Shown: positions 47,718 through 63,084 of the stretch, in pieces
Numbering within the stretch: position 1 is the first letter of the stretch
How the letters are laid out: the number at the start of each line of letters is the position of its first letter
DNA from: Marisa cornuarietis
Lineage: Eukaryota; Mollusca; Gastropoda; Architaenioglossa; Ampullariidae
DNA: 64,000 nt
Reading direction: 5' to 3'
Assembly (NCBI GenBank): GCA_004794655.1
Contig: SMMW01000019.1
Coordinates: 3,797,501-3,861,500, forward strand
Made by a program: the position numbers and the translations under genes
Notes under the pieces: model-generated
Told to the model about the DNA's origin: nothing
Databases searched by the model: none
What the model saw: only the letters and a program-made list of their open reading frames with translations

Positions 47718-48785
47718 TCCTAGATGATCTTTTTACATGAGCGACAAAGACGTGGCATTGACGTTTGCAAACCGTCAATCAGTAAAATTTCGTTGCCAAC
47801 TCGTCACGCGCACTTAAACTTCCCCTTCATATTCTTCACTCAGTCCCTCCATTAACCAGCTGTCATAATGCTCGTGAGCACTGAGCAATCGTCAGGTCCT
47901 GCAACGATCGTCGCAAACTAGCCTCCCTCTGGATGCCCGCTCAAGATCTCATCCTTGTCGCCCGTTTGCCGAACGTGGTGGCAGCCAAGCACGAGCAGCA
48001 CGCGGCTTCTTGTCCTGTCCCATTTTCTTGCTGTCCTGGCATTCTGGTCAGCCTCGTGATCGAGTAAATGTTTAATTTCCTAAACAAATTTCCCATCTCC
48101 ATTTCTACAGACCCTCTTCGATCGCGCAACCCTACGCCGCTTGCTTCTCTCTAGGCGTCTGGAACTTTGAGAGTGATTCTTCTTTTGAACTGAACTCTTC
48201 TGCCTCGCCTGTAACCTTCCGACAAGAACGTAACTCACGTGACATTAAAATACAGAAAGACAATCGTCATTGTTTATAAAGAAGGTGGCTACGTTTAAAT
48301 TTAGTTTAGTGAATATGTCCCTTATCAAAACAAATGCTATTATTACCTGATTTATCAGGAGCCGGCATGATTTTCATAAAAATTAGCTGTGTGTAATTAT
48401 TATCAATCTCTGTTTAGTCGTTGTTGGGGAACCGTTTAATCTCTTCGCTTTCTTTCGTCTCTAAGTCTACATTTGTTACTATAAATTATCAGAGTATCAA
48501 AAGGTAGGACATCATTTCATTTTTTTCCTCCCCTTTTAGACTTCTTTTACTAACAATAATAATATGCAAATGAAATAATAGCATACAAAGCATAATAGCC
48601 TTCCGAATAACTTCTGGCAGATGCCAAAAAATATATCCTCATCTATAATGCACGCTTCACAAATTGATTTTTGCGTACGATTTGGCCCTCATAATTGCAT
48701 TTTGGGTCAACATTTATCTCCGGAAACTGGAATCCCCATTGCTTCATCCTTCGGCCCTCGAGGCTAGAGTCTGCGCCTTAACCTT

Positions 48786-48798
48786 TGACCTTTGACCC
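48786..48798 (-). promoter_or_regulatory. Perfect DR1-type nuclear-receptor motif
   Basis: The minus strand reads GGGTCAAAGGTCA, the textbook DR1 element bound by HNF4 and RXR-type nuclear receptors in animals. A further TCAAAGG extends it. No promoter is identified nearby, and a chance match is possible in 64 kb of DNA. Confidence 0.4.
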
Positions 48799-49876
48799 TA
48801 AAACCTTCTGGCCTTCCACTTACTACCACCGCTTTATCCTTTTCTCTTTTTTTTGCTTAAAGGGGAATAGTTCTTCTTTGCAGCCACTCCTGGGGAAGGT
48901 CATCAAGCCTCTAACCTTGCAGCTAGCGATGGGCTGGGAATCTGAGGCGAAACTCCAGAAGATGCCAACTCTTCTAGAGAAGGAAAACGTTTAGAAAGCC
49001 GAGGCGTTAATAACCGGTGTTTTCCATGCACTCCCAGCGTCATCGGAAGAGTCACAGGGCCAGCGAGAATGGCTAACTGCCAGGAACTAGGCTTCTTTCG
49101 TAATACTCCTGCCCTACAGTCTGCGCATGCGTGTTTTGAGCACAATTTTAAGGGTTGGGCCCCATTTCACTGCAGCTGTCGTGCTCTTTTTCGGAAGCTG
49201 ACTCTGGATGCGTGAAACAAAACGCGATTTTAAGAGATTTTTGGTTTTCTTGAAGTATAATCCTGTCTTCCTTTTGCGGGGTGGGGTTAGGGGGGGGGCA
49301 AAGATCCATAATCTAAATGACACGAAGTTTTTAGTCTTTTCAGCGCGAGATGCTTTGTTCCTTGTTATCCATAATGTCATATTTCTTTTTATCCTTTTAT
49401 TATGTTTTTTTAAGTTGATTTCGAACGAAAACCCCTGCAGCCATTGACATTTTTGTCCTTTTTACTTTTCTAAGTGACCACAGAGTTTTAGAGCTCTGAT
49501 CTGATAAAACATGAGATCAACATCAAAAACTTCAAACCAGTTATTGTGTTGTAAATTTTATGTAAAAAAAATTTATGTAATTTTTTTTTATTTATTATGC
49601 GGTTCTGCATTAAGTCTATGCAAACGGGGTAAGAGAGGATGGCACAGACAATAAATTGAAATTGACCCTGCTCGGAGGAAGCTACACTGATGTTAGTGGC
49701 TTGAAAACTGTTTAGGTAGCTTTAAAACCTCTTTCCAAACTTCCAAGAAGTTGTTGCCTTTTTTGTTTGCAGAATTTGAATTATGTAATACTGTGAGCTC
49801 AAGCTGAGGCTGCATGAAATTTTATTTTCTTTGTGCGCCTCCTCGACATGTTACTAAAATCAGAGCAAGTAAGATC
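48799..49876. other. Unique DNA, nothing recognised
   Basis: A G9 run lies at about 49290-49298 and A/T runs at 49563-49590. Open frames at 48903-49447 show no domain. Confidence 0.45.
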
Positions 49877-49942
49877 TTCTCCTCCTCCTCATCTTCCTCA
49901 TAGTCTTCATCCTTCTCCTCTTCCTCCTCCTCCTCCTCCTCC
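49877..49942. repeat. (CTC)n-rich tract
   Basis: Interrupted CTC and TTC units ending in eight uninterrupted CTC units. Confidence 0.9.
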
Positions 49943-50328
49943 AAGTTTTCAGGAGAAAGCCATTTCTGTTTTATTCTCTTAATTTTTCAGTGCACTTTAT
50001 TTCTAACCTGTGTCACAATTGGTGGTCAGTTGGACTGGAAGTAGTAAACACCGCTTCATGCACCGTTTGGCCTCATCCACTTTTTTCTCTTCATCTCTAA
50101 CATTCATCTGCATAATCATCGATTCTCTTTCGACAAGAGAATGGGGACAATCACATGTGCATCAGCTTTAGACTGGTCTATCTTCAGCATGCGATTGGTC
50201 GTATTTTATTCAATATAATGTTTGATTCTCTTGAACTCTCCGACCAAGATGAAAGTTCTTCTAAGAATAAAAGTAATTCTTTGAAGAAAGGACTTTGAGT
50301 GTTGTTTTGATTTAGTCTATAATAAAAA

Positions 50329-50353
50329 TATTATCGATATTAAATCGATAATA
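50329..50353. repeat. Short perfect inverted repeat
   Basis: TATTATCGAT and ATCGATAATA are exact reverse complements separated by five bases. Nothing else is recognised between 49943 and 51066 beyond a T12 run near 50573 and a C run near 50598. Confidence 0.7.
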
Positions 50354-51065
50354 AAAAGTGTATCTTAAAATGACCGCTCTTGGATCTAATGATAAGAAAC
50401 ACACCACATCAACACAGTGCATTAAAATAGAAAATCTTAAATTCTTCTTACAATTTATTATAGATTTTCGTAAATTGAGTACTAAGGTTGCTCAGCTCAA
50501 GCCGTTCGAGTATAGACTGACCACTGGTTCAAGTAGTATTGTAGCATCTACACACACCCAGACGGGTTAAAGATTTTTTTTTTTGCTTTGTTTATTCCCC
50601 CCCCCCTTTTCACGAAGTAATGTGCAAACAGACAGGAAAATCGTCTGCTCTTTGCTCAGTAACAAATTAAGGACGGGGCTGTCTGTATATTTAAGAATGC
50701 AGACATAGAAACAGCAAACACTCGCCAACACGTTCCGAAGATGCTTCGAGTGGTCGGCTTCAAAAGCAAGAAACAAAGCTGTACTTTCTAGCCACTTAGA
50801 AATAATCGGAGGAAACAGACAACAGTCCAGTCCTGAATTCACAAATTATGGAACCACAGAGAGCAAATCAGTGTCACATTCAGGAAAAGAAAGTTTGAGT
50901 GTAAAGCATGGCCATGATTAGAACGTCTTGATCAATTTCATCTGCTAGACTTCCCTAGGTGCACTTCCTCTAAGAGAAAGGAGACAAATTTACAAGATTT
51001 CGCATAGAAGGTCGATACGTGATAGAGAGGAAGTAATTAAGTGTGTGTCTGCAGGCGTGCGCGCG

Positions 51066-51066
<1 letters not shown>

Positions 51067-51112
<46 letters not shown>
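51067..51112. repeat. (AC)n microsatellite
   Basis: About 23 uninterrupted AC units. Confidence 0.97.
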
Positions 51113-51116
<4 letters not shown>

Positions 51117-52205
51117 TTTCTTTGAAAAATGGGCACACTACCTACTAATGGCGTCCCACATTACTATCAGAGCGGAGGTAGGAAAGGGAAATTAGCAAAG
51201 AACATTTATTAAAATTTATTTCCGTAATTTCAGCTCTGTGCTTGATCTCTTTCATAGTTTGACTAGGGAGTCTCTTGCTTGGAGCTATTATTCAAGACGA
51301 AATGCAGGTGCTTTCATGTAAGCTGTGAGGAGACCACGGAGCGTGAGCTGTGTGCAGTAAATGAGATGCCCTCACCTTGCTTCGCAGTGTAACCGGTTAA
51401 TATCTGGCGAGATAGGATGCAGCCATTAGCTGCTTTTGATGTTGGTGTTGATGGAAGAAATCCAGACACAAGCCCTAACGACCGCCCATGCACAGTACAA
51501 TATAAAGGCTTACATGTTAACAAAAGTTCGATGTGAGGTTAATGGTTTTGCTGCATAGCATCCTAGCATCAGGGCCGTCGAGAGCCAGCACGGGCCCCAG
51601 GACAAACGACCAGACCCCCCCCCCCTGTCCCCCCCTCTCGTCATGCCTGCCTAGCATGTTACACGTGATTGTTCTAGTCATCTAAACATCTTAAACATGA
51701 TTGTTTTAGTCATAGGTACTGGCTTTGCCATATACAAGTATTGGCTGAATATTAAGCCACCGACCTTTCCACAGATACAGATGGTAATTTATGAACACTG
51801 TAATCTTAATGGATTTTCCACACATACAGACCTATATCTCAACAGTGCAAAGGAAAACACGATCGTTGTGCGTTGGTTATTTCCAATTTCTTTGCTAGAA
51901 CAGCTCAGCACTAGGGAGTCTTTGCTAGTGACTTGCACTCACGGCTTCCTTTCCTTTGTCATCGGCCTTTAAAGTTTTTCCTCCGCGGGTTCTTCTCTGA
52001 TAATCTGGTCTTGATTATTTTTTTCAGTTTAGAAATCTGGTAAACTATTCAATAATTGTCTATCAAAAATTGCTAACACACGTGCTAGTCACATTTGGCA
52101 TGCATCTGGAAGTTCATAAGGATTTGATTACAGACTCTATCAACAGGCTAACAGCTAGTTATGTCTTGATTACCAACGATGATAAACAAGCTCCGGTTGT
52201 CGAAC
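51113..52205. other. Unique DNA, nothing recognised
   Basis: C-rich runs lie at about 51616-51636. The frames 51314-51523 (minus) and 51697-51972 (plus) show no domain. Confidence 0.45.
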
Positions 52206-52330
52206 CCTTAACAAACGGCTCGACAAATGGCTACTAAATGATCCAACAAACTATTTGACAAAGGCTTTGACAAACGAATTGATAAACACTGCAAAAACGA
52301 CTTGACTAACTTCGTGACAAAACTGCGATA
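52206..52330. repeat. Degenerate about 15-bp TTGACAAACG-type repeat
   Basis: Imperfect units such as TTGACAAAGGC, TTGACAAACGAA and TTGATAAACAC follow each other at 15-18 bp spacing. On the minus strand this gives an irregular Leu/Ser/Lys repeat in an open frame that I do not credit. Confidence 0.65.
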
Positions 52331-53107
52331 TGACTGCATCATGCCGTCCGACATTTGATCTCGACAGACCACAGCATGAAAACCTTTGTCTCGGTTACAG
52401 TCCATAACAGGCGACCTACAGTTCCTGGTGCTGCCGGATCTTAAGAGATACCCGAGTTGAGAAACAGCTTCTTCAGTCACTCTCAGCTCGTCTCCGTTCT
52501 CGACTGCCTGTCTTCCTAAACAGGAATAACATTTGGTTTCCTTCTTTCACCCTCCCCCTCTTCCCTCCTCAAGCTTGGGGCGAGAAGCAAGTGTGATCGT
52601 TGTCAGCAGTTACATGTTACTGCATTCGATTGTCGGGTCTGACAATGCAAGGATCGTACATAAAATAGACTGCCAGACGAAATTTCCGCGCTATCTGTCA
52701 ATAGGAGGCGTTTGGTTTCGTCCGGTTTTGCAATTAACAGGAAGAAAAGCAGACGATACGAGCTGTCGTTTTGAAGGATGTACAAATGCTCAAGCTTAAA
52801 GTCTGTTCGTTTTCGGTTCTTTTTTTTTCTTCGGTTTATTTAAGCAGGGGAAGGAGAGGTGGACTTGCGGCTTTATTGAGAGAAATAAGTTATAATGTAA
52901 TTAAGCATCAAACTTAGGATAAATACACTGTTGACATTTTAAACGTCGGTGATGTTGTCTCAGTGACATGGTTATGAATATTGGATTTGAAAAGACTCGC
53001 TGGGACTTGAAAGCAAACCACTCTGTGAGAGACTATGGGTTAGTATTGGCATATTGCTAGTAGCCATTTATTATCTGGACCGTGGACAAGGTATTTTGTT
53101 TTTTTTC

Positions 53108-53205
53108 CCTCTCTCTCTCTCTCTCTATGGCGCATGCACACATAATGCACAAGGACACAATTTGTACCTTTTAAAACCTACTAATTACACGTGCGCAACA
53201 ACAAC

Positions 53206-53242
<37 letters not shown>
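53108..53242. repeat. (CT)n and (AC)n tracts
   Basis: A CT tract at 53108-53126 and an AC tract of about 17 units at 53209-53242. Confidence 0.92.
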
Positions 53243-56214
<2,972 letters not shown>

Positions 56215-59200
56215 TCCACACAAGTTTCTTTTAGTTTTTTGGTCATGTTATAAGAATTATTTCAACTGAATAGATTAAACAATTTCCTTCGGATTTTCTA
56301 CGGGTATATTTTTGTCTAAGTAAAACTTGGCTCCTTTTAGAACGTTTATTGCCCAATGTTAAAAGTCGTAGAGAAGTATTTACACAGACTGAAATCTGTT
56401 TAAAGAAACCTGTTTTATTGTGGAATGAAAATGTCACTTTTTCCGAGGCCTATAACTCCGCTTTTAACACATCGTTTTCTTCTCCCCCCCTCCCACCGTC
56501 CAGCAAAAGTTTTTTTATTTCTCCTCCTCTCTGTTTTCCTCATTTCCTTCTGTCTGTTTTGAGCACCAGCACACCTGCTTCCCGTTAAACTTGAATGTCG
56601 TCACTGCACGTTCTTCCAACTGTTTCACCTGTCGCGACCAAATGCGCCAACAGACGCAGAAGTCGTGTGCAGTGAGTCAGTGCATTCCGCTGGAACCGTT
56701 CACGTGAGTCGAAACATTCACCTGCGAGGCCCCACAAACCGGCCAAGTTGCCGGCGTCATTAGAGAATTTGTGCGCCATTGAGAGTTGCAGCGCCATTAA
56801 AATCTTGTGTATCTCCGTGATTAAAATTATTCCGCCATCGCTTGGTGCCAGTCTGCCCTCGTTTTAAAAGCTGTGTCGTAAAAGGTGTAGTTTAGTTAAT
56901 TTTATTTTCCAATGACCGGGTAAAGAGCTCAGCGCAAGAAACTAAAGTGGGTTCAGCATTTATCGCTGACCATCCTCAACCAGGCTCAGACCGGTAAGAA
57001 TTAACGGGTTTTTAAAGGTCGGTGTGAAACACTAATTGAAATCCTCGGGTAATTAATGTGGACAATCAAACAGGAACAGTTTTTGCACAATAATAATAAT
57101 AATGCTTGGCCTGTGTGTGTATGTCGTTTCAAAGCCTGTATTAATTCCTTGTATAAATTTATTTTTTTATTCGATTGTAACATCAAAGAGGAAGTTCCAC
57201 GACACGGATCGATGTAAAAACAGCTTCTGTCCCTAAGCGTCGTAGATATCTTGAAGAACCCCTTTTCTATCATCTATGCAAGCTTGAAAGAAATTCGTTG
57301 GAATAAACCGGCTTCAAAACATACTGACAACATCCTGCCATTGATGAGTCTGATCACAATATTCTCTTTACGAAACTATTTTTTCGAGTAGTATGACAAG
57401 CTGCACACTCCTAAGGAAAAGATCCTTAACCTCAGTATGCACACCTCGAGATAAGGCCGATCCAGCCAGTTAGGAATTCGTTCCTAAAAGGTAATTAACC
57501 TTTGACTTCTCACACCTATATATATATATCCGTGCGTAGATATAAAACTGTCTCACGACAACTAGATATATCTTCATAATCCTTTGACAATGACCCTCAT
57601 ACAGAACTTTGTTACCAGTTCAACCTTTCCTGAATATTCCATGTCGCTCCGGCCACTTCTCAGCAAACGATAAGAACTACAGCTGTGCTTGTTTTACGAG
57701 AAGATTCCTTCAGAACTGATAAAATATGCACAGATTTCTTTTATGTCACTTTCGTATTTCGCAATCTGGATTTTTGCCTAGTTCATATCCGTTTCTCTTC
57801 GGGGCATTACTGGAGAATTGCTTAATGAAGATAAGGTAAAAATGAGCGTACTCCATAACAAAAGAGGAAAATGCTTCAAGAAATGGAAAATATCATTAGT
57901 AGAATGGGAAAATTATATTTTCATGTAATCAGAAAAGCTTTGCATCTCACATCTTTGATATTTCGACTTTGCTGATAAGCTTGATTGCGTATTTGTGACT
58001 TCACAAAATGTATTTTATTTGGCTGCTTGTTTGTAGCTAAGCAAAAAGTAACATTTGTTCATATTCCCTCGAGAATCTACTCGTAGTGATATTGTTTCTG
58101 CATAAGTTGAACACTTTTGCTGACTACTTAGTAGATTCCTATATTAAGACTCTTCTACTGAAATGGGTGCTCTGTGAGTTTCTGATGACAGTGTTCTGCT
58201 GTTCACACCAGTTTACATATGTATATGCACACTAATTAACACCAAGTCTAATAGACAGACAACAAGAAAGATAAATAAGATCGATAGATGTGACGATTGC
58301 TCTTGTGGTTGGTAGGTAATGCATTGTATTTATTTATTTATTTATTTGAACTTTTAGCAGTGAATTAATCAAAATAATTTTGACTAAACTTCGCTCAAAA
58401 ATCAAATAAAAATAATAAATCAAACGAAAAAGCTGACATCCTGCCATACATGGTGGAAAGTGAAATCTTGTGCCGACATGGATGTCAAGCGATTGGCCTC
58501 ACCAAAAAGAAAAATGTCCTCGCCAAGAGCCCCACCCGCTCAATCCTCTCTCCTCACTTCATGCAGAACGATCGACAGGCGCTTAGTTTTCATAAAGTGG
58601 AAACCAGTTGCCGCCCCAGAAATTCAGACACGATTGAAAGAAGAGGACATCGCTCTCTCTGGCCGAGGGTGATTCACCGAGGGAATGAGTAAATATTCAT
58701 CCTGGGGCTCGTCATTGAATCTGACAGGCGTACGCCACAGATGAAGAGCGGCCATGTTATATGGGTGCATCATGGGTCCATGTCAGCTCACCTCTTTCTC
58801 CTTGACTGGCGCGCCAAAGATATCGTCGATCTCAGTTGTTGCTAGAGTGGCCACTTGCTCAAAGACTGTAGAAAAGTCTTTTTGCTCTGCCGTCTTAAAA
58901 GGGGGAAGTATTCAACTCCATGCGAAAGCTGAAATCGATTTGGAAAATACGGGAATATATGGTTGGTAAATAGAGCTCATATTCTACAAATGGAGTGACA
59001 CTTTCCCAATAAAAATTCAATAATCCCCGAGAGACACAATCGTTCTAAAATATTGTGGCTACACAAAATACATCCAACAGCTTTGCAGTCTAAGAAGAAA
59101 CTATTAAGCAAAACTAGAACCTGTCCTCTTTGAGAAAAGTTCCATTTCATCTTCTGGCCGTTTCGTTTTGTGTGATAACCTTTGCAAGTCTTGATAATGT

Positions 59201-60100
59201 TATTGCCTCAGCCTGTGTACATTTAAGCTGAAAATACGTTTGAACTCCAGTTGGCCTAGATGTGATTAGTTTACAACGATTTTCATACCTAAACTCTTCA
59301 CTCCAGACTCAACATCACCAAGCAGGGAGCAGCCTTGCACCTTTCAAGGATAAAATCTTACCACGGGGGTCAAGCTACTCTAAGAGACAGGCAGCGTGCG
59401 AGGCCACACGCGAACCTCCGTTTATACTGCAACAGATCAGATGAGATGCCGAGCAGATTTATGGCAACCGCGAGCGCAGATACTTCAAAGCATTGAAGCA
59501 CAACTCGTTTTAATGTTACATAGATGCTACACCGTCTCTGATGAGAGACATGAAAGATGAGATGATAAGACGAGAGACAAGATGCAATTAGGTCGTCATT
59601 CTTCTGCTCTGATACTGTAAAAGCATTCTATTTGTTGTCTCCGATTGGGACGGGAGATGATTGGGGGGAGTAGGGGAGTAGATGAAAGGACGAAAAAGCC
59701 GAATATTGGAGCTGGGATCTTCTTGTTATTTTTTAACACTATCTACCAGCTCAGCTCTGATTTCCCACTGGCAGAGAGTGCAAGTAATGCCCTTGTTACT
59801 GCCATGTCGGGGTAGCAAGTGCTGTCGATAAGAGGTAAGTGAAACTGGAAAGTGGTGGGAAGAGCTTTAGAACAAATACCTCCGCACGCGAGTTTGTATA
59901 TGTTTGCATCCACAAGCGCAGTTAGACATCAGCAGCAATGCGCGCCATTATGTATGTTTAGATTTCGATAACAACGTTGGCAAATCGTCTGCGGTGCTTC
60001 ACAATATCCGTTAATTTGAAAAGTAACCGTTGGAGCCAGTAGTGTAAAGGCGAAAGGAAGCAAGTACAGGGTCACTGGCCCTGACCTCGAAAGGCTACCC
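56215..60100. other. Unique DNA, no supported gene
   Basis: A TTTA tract lies at 58327-58347. Two overlapping plus-strand frames (58450-58692) show no domain. A possible UTR exon with acceptor TTTCCCACTGGCAG and donor AAGAG|GTAAGTG (about 59774-59834) contains stops in all frames. Confidence 0.42.
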
Positions 60101-60102
60101 CG

Positions 60103-60132
60103 CTTCCTGTGGTTGTCGAATCAAGATGGCGC
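60103..60132 (+). promoter_or_regulatory. ETS-like plus YY1-like motif pair
   Basis: CTTCCTG (60103-60109) lies 13 bp before AAGATGGCGC (60123-60132). In many animal promoters an AAGATGGCG core sits at the transcription or translation start, with ETS sites just upstream. An ATG at 60126 opens a frame within the YY1-like site. Confidence 0.3.
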
Positions 60133-60279
60133 TTCGATTACAACGGAAAGCTGTGATTGCTTATAGTGTTTTCGATGAAAAACAAACACACTCCGCTTTC
60201 CCTCCACGATCGGTTGGCAAGAGATTTCAGCTGTCGCTAGCCACAACTGATCAAACACGAGGGGTGGATGGAGATGCAG
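60126..60279 (+). other. Candidate first coding exon, unrecognised
   Basis: The ATG inside the YY1-like motif opens a frame (MALRLQRKAVIAYSVF and on) that stays open to a donor-like GATGCAG|GTAGAT after 60279, 154 nt in all. The basic N-terminus could resemble an organelle-targeting peptide, but I recognise no domain. Beyond the donor the frame enters a degenerate repeat and ends at 60422. Support comes only from the promoter-like motifs and the donor. Confidence 0.18.
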
Positions 60280-60289
60280 GTAGATATCG

Positions 60290-60420
60290 AATATGGATTG
60301 TGGGTGTGCTGCTGAGAGATTGCCGACATGTTTGGAGATTGTGGGTATGTTTTCGAGATTGCATATTTCCGAGAGATCGTGGGTATATTACTAAAAATAT
60401 GCGTGTTTTGTTGAGAGATT
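60290..60420. repeat. Degenerate GAGATTGTGGGTATGTTTT-type repeat
   Basis: About six imperfect units of 19-22 bp built on GAGATTG/GAGATCG followed by a GGGTAT-TTTT part. It resembles a decayed minisatellite. Confidence 0.7.
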
Positions 60421-60544
60421 AATTTCCTCATAGCCTTCACGAAAAATAAAGAACCCAAGGTGCACATTTGTAAGACGATTGATTGATTGATTCAATAATG
60501 AGATTAGTTAAGCAGTTATTTAATTAATCTAATTTGTTGCCAAA

Positions 60545-60780
60545 TAAGAAAAGAGACTGTTTTGAACGCCCGTCCACACACTGATATGTCTGTTCTGTAC
60601 ACGAATCTTCTCTGTTTAACTTTCTTGTAATAAAAGCACTTTGATACTTTTTCTTCTCTTTTTCCTGTTTAGCCCTGGTATATCGAGACGATCGAACAAT
60701 GTTATTAGCTAGAGCGATGTAGAGAACAACAAAAACAAAAATGTAGCCACTTCCAAGCAAAAAGGGAGGATGATGGCTTA
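60545..60780 (-). other. Tandem paralogous segment 1, one membrane helix
   Basis: On the minus strand an open frame contains the hydrophobic stretch GYIFVFVVLYIALANNIV followed by a very basic part (TRAKQEKEKKKYQ) and FITRKL. It aligns with segment 2 about 1,009 bp to the right: VVLY-[IV]-A, a Lys-rich part and TRK occur at matching positions, and the flanking TAAGAAAAGAGACTGTTTT (60545-60563) is identical to 61554-61572. A helix followed by a basic loop recalls TM5 and intracellular loop 3 of rhodopsin-type GPCRs, but this is only a resemblance. The segment could be an exon, a pseudogene piece or an unknown repeat. Confidence 0.35.
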
Positions 60781-60987
60781 AGGCGTCTTGAGTTTGTTTT
60801 TTTGGCTTGACAAGATTATGTTTATCAAACAAAGTCCTCTAAACAGCAACGGGTAGCTACCATTTGATGGGACGGCGGAAGCAGACAGATTTGGGTAGCG
60901 CCTGTGAGCTTTAACATGTGGGGCTTGCACTTGCTCGACCTGAATTCCGAAGATCCCGTTTCCCACCTACTTCACTTCTCTTTTATA

Positions 60988-60988
60988 C

Positions 60989-61056
<68 letters not shown>
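60988..61056. repeat. (GTCT)n microsatellite
   Basis: About 17 uninterrupted CTGT/GTCT units; the third GACA/GTCT locus in the window. Confidence 0.97.
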
Positions 61057-61180
61057 CTTTTACCTTTACCATACATCGGTACAAAAGTCTACCTCTTTGC
61101 CTCTTGCATAAACATCATTTAAGAATCAAACTTCCATTCTGTGGTTTGCATTTCCTACTTCCTTGTTGGCTCTTAACTAA

Positions 61181-61232
<52 letters not shown>
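61181..61232. repeat. (CA)n microsatellite
   Basis: About 26 uninterrupted CA units. Confidence 0.97.
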
Positions 61233-61236
<4 letters not shown>

Positions 61237-61553
61237 TTAACTCATCGAGATCATCCAATCCTCTGCTTTCATTTTTGTTTTCTTGCTCTTTTATTTCGCT
61301 TATTCACTTACCGCCTCTTCTACGTTACAGGATGCTGTTGTAATTATGTTTTGACTGACTTTTTCAACCGCCAGCTGTTCCCTACTCCCCTTACTTGCCA
61401 CACTCTGGTTGAAGGCTGCACCACAATAACCCCACCACCTAAGCAAACAGGTTGTAAAGATGAAAACAGATTTTTTAAAACATAATCTCCCTCAAAGAAC
61501 TACCATCGTCTCGGCTATTCTGCACAAAAAGTGTAAAAAAATGAAATGACATG

Positions 61554-61844
61554 TAAGAAAAGAGACTGTTTTTAGGCTTTAAAATGTGAACAAGTTTCAA
61601 GCACGCATGTCTGGGCTCAGATTCTTTTGCGAGTCACGACTACTGTGTCCTCAGCCTTCACCTTGCCACGAAAAGGGAAAGCATTAGCTGATACTTTGAT
61701 GTGAATGGTTTCCCATAGGAGGCTGACAATCGCCACGTAGAGAACTACTGTTAAACAGTAAAAGATCTGAATCACTTTGGTGATTTCTTTGTCATTCACA
61801 TTCTTTTCTATTTTTAGTAATACACTAAGTTCCCACGTAAGCAC
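61554..61844 (-). other. Tandem paralogous segment 2, one membrane helix
   Basis: The minus-strand frame 61617-61844 (75 codons) holds VIQIFYCLTVVLYVAIVSLL, a likely membrane helix, then a loop with Lys and KAEDTVVVTRKRI before a stop. Acceptor-like TTTTACTGTTTAACAG and donor-like GGCAAG|GTGAAG occur inside it, so an exon could be shorter than the frame. The spacing from the shared 19-bp block to the VVLY codons is about 183 bp here and about 175 bp in segment 1. The match at protein level, in the same order and orientation, is hard to explain by chance. A GPCR-like origin is speculative. Confidence 0.38.
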
Positions 61845-63002
61845 GCCTCATATAAAGTCAGCCATGTTTTCGATTTTATGTAAGTTGTTTTTAAGAACAT
61901 TTAAATTGGTGCAAAGTCTGTGAAAAGTTTTGCTATCTTAAATAATTTTTGCTTTCTGGTGTTTTGTTAGACTTTGGCGTTTCTTTTCGATCAATTTTCG
62001 GCTCGATAATTGTGGTAGCTCAGTGACGTCACTCTTACGTCATCTGACTTGGAAGCGGTTCATTTCTTCCCTAAAGTTCTACTCCCACGATCGGTTGCAA
62101 CTTTTTCCCAGCAAGGGGTGGGGGGAAGAAAGAAGGTCAGTCACATAAAAATGAGAAATCTATGAAATTCCACTTGTCTAATTTCATATCTTTAATTTAT
62201 CATCTTTTTACCACTACGTCACGGCCAATACTCTAGAATACTCGAGATTACTCACACGTCCCAGCAAGCACTTAACAAGAGCAAAGGCATCATGGAAAAA
62301 AATAAACCATTTGGTTAAGTTTTATCTGGAAATGGGGAAAAAATGACAAAGGTCTGATGGAAGCGTTACCCAGTAGCAAGTTCTGACTTACTTTCAAACA
62401 AAACTCTCTAAAAATTGTTGTGCTCTTCCTTTTACGTGACTCCGGTCATTTTTTTAGCACTTTGTCATTGATCGCACTGGTCAACAATAGTATTTAAAAA
62501 TTGGGTCACACACATTCCAGATTTTAAAATAAAGTAAATCAGTACAGGGCAAAAGTGCGTAGACAAGCTGTGATCGCTAACCGACTGAGCTTGCGGAAAT
62601 TCTTTTTGCGCTCTTCTGCCCCTTTAACTCATGCGGCTGTTCGGCCAGCCGGGTGTAAGGCCTACAGGTTCAAGCAAAGGAGCTTGAGTCTTTATTTGAA
62701 CCGATGCTGAGGAAACTGCTGTAGTGTTACAAACGTGGCCTGGTGTCCCCACCGTCACCTGCAAATATTTCTGGAAACACATCTTTTCATCGTAACACTT
62801 TCAATTCATTTTGAAGTTTTTTTAAAATTTAAATATGATTTTAAAATGCAGACCTTCGAGCTTGTTGATGCCATTCATCAAACTGTAACTTATCAATGAC
62901 GTCATGACAAAAGAACCAGAAAACAGGTTTAACGGACTAGTGGAGTGTACAATTGTTTTTAATGACTACGTAAAGCTCTCTGCTAGATGCTGTTTTCTTA
63001 AT
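61845..63002. other. Unique AT-rich DNA with two CREs
   Basis: TGACGTCA at 62024-62031 (followed by TTACGTCA) and 62897-62904. An isolated AGGTTCAAGC motif at about 62668 has no tRNA context. Confidence 0.45.
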
Positions 63003-63084
63003 ATGTTTGAATACACTTCTTCCATTCTCGAGATACACACCTACAAACATTACCAGAAAGAGATCAAAATCACGACGTCACGTG
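63003..63084 (+). repeat. Dispersed CRE-containing repeat, copy B
   Basis: Blocks GAATACAC, TTCTCGAGATACAC, CCTACAAACATTACCAGAAA and ATCAAAATCACGACGTCA (63063-63080) follow the order of copy A. The final block differs from copies A and C by three bases, which breaks the TGACGTCA octamer to CGACGTCA. Confidence 0.68.
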
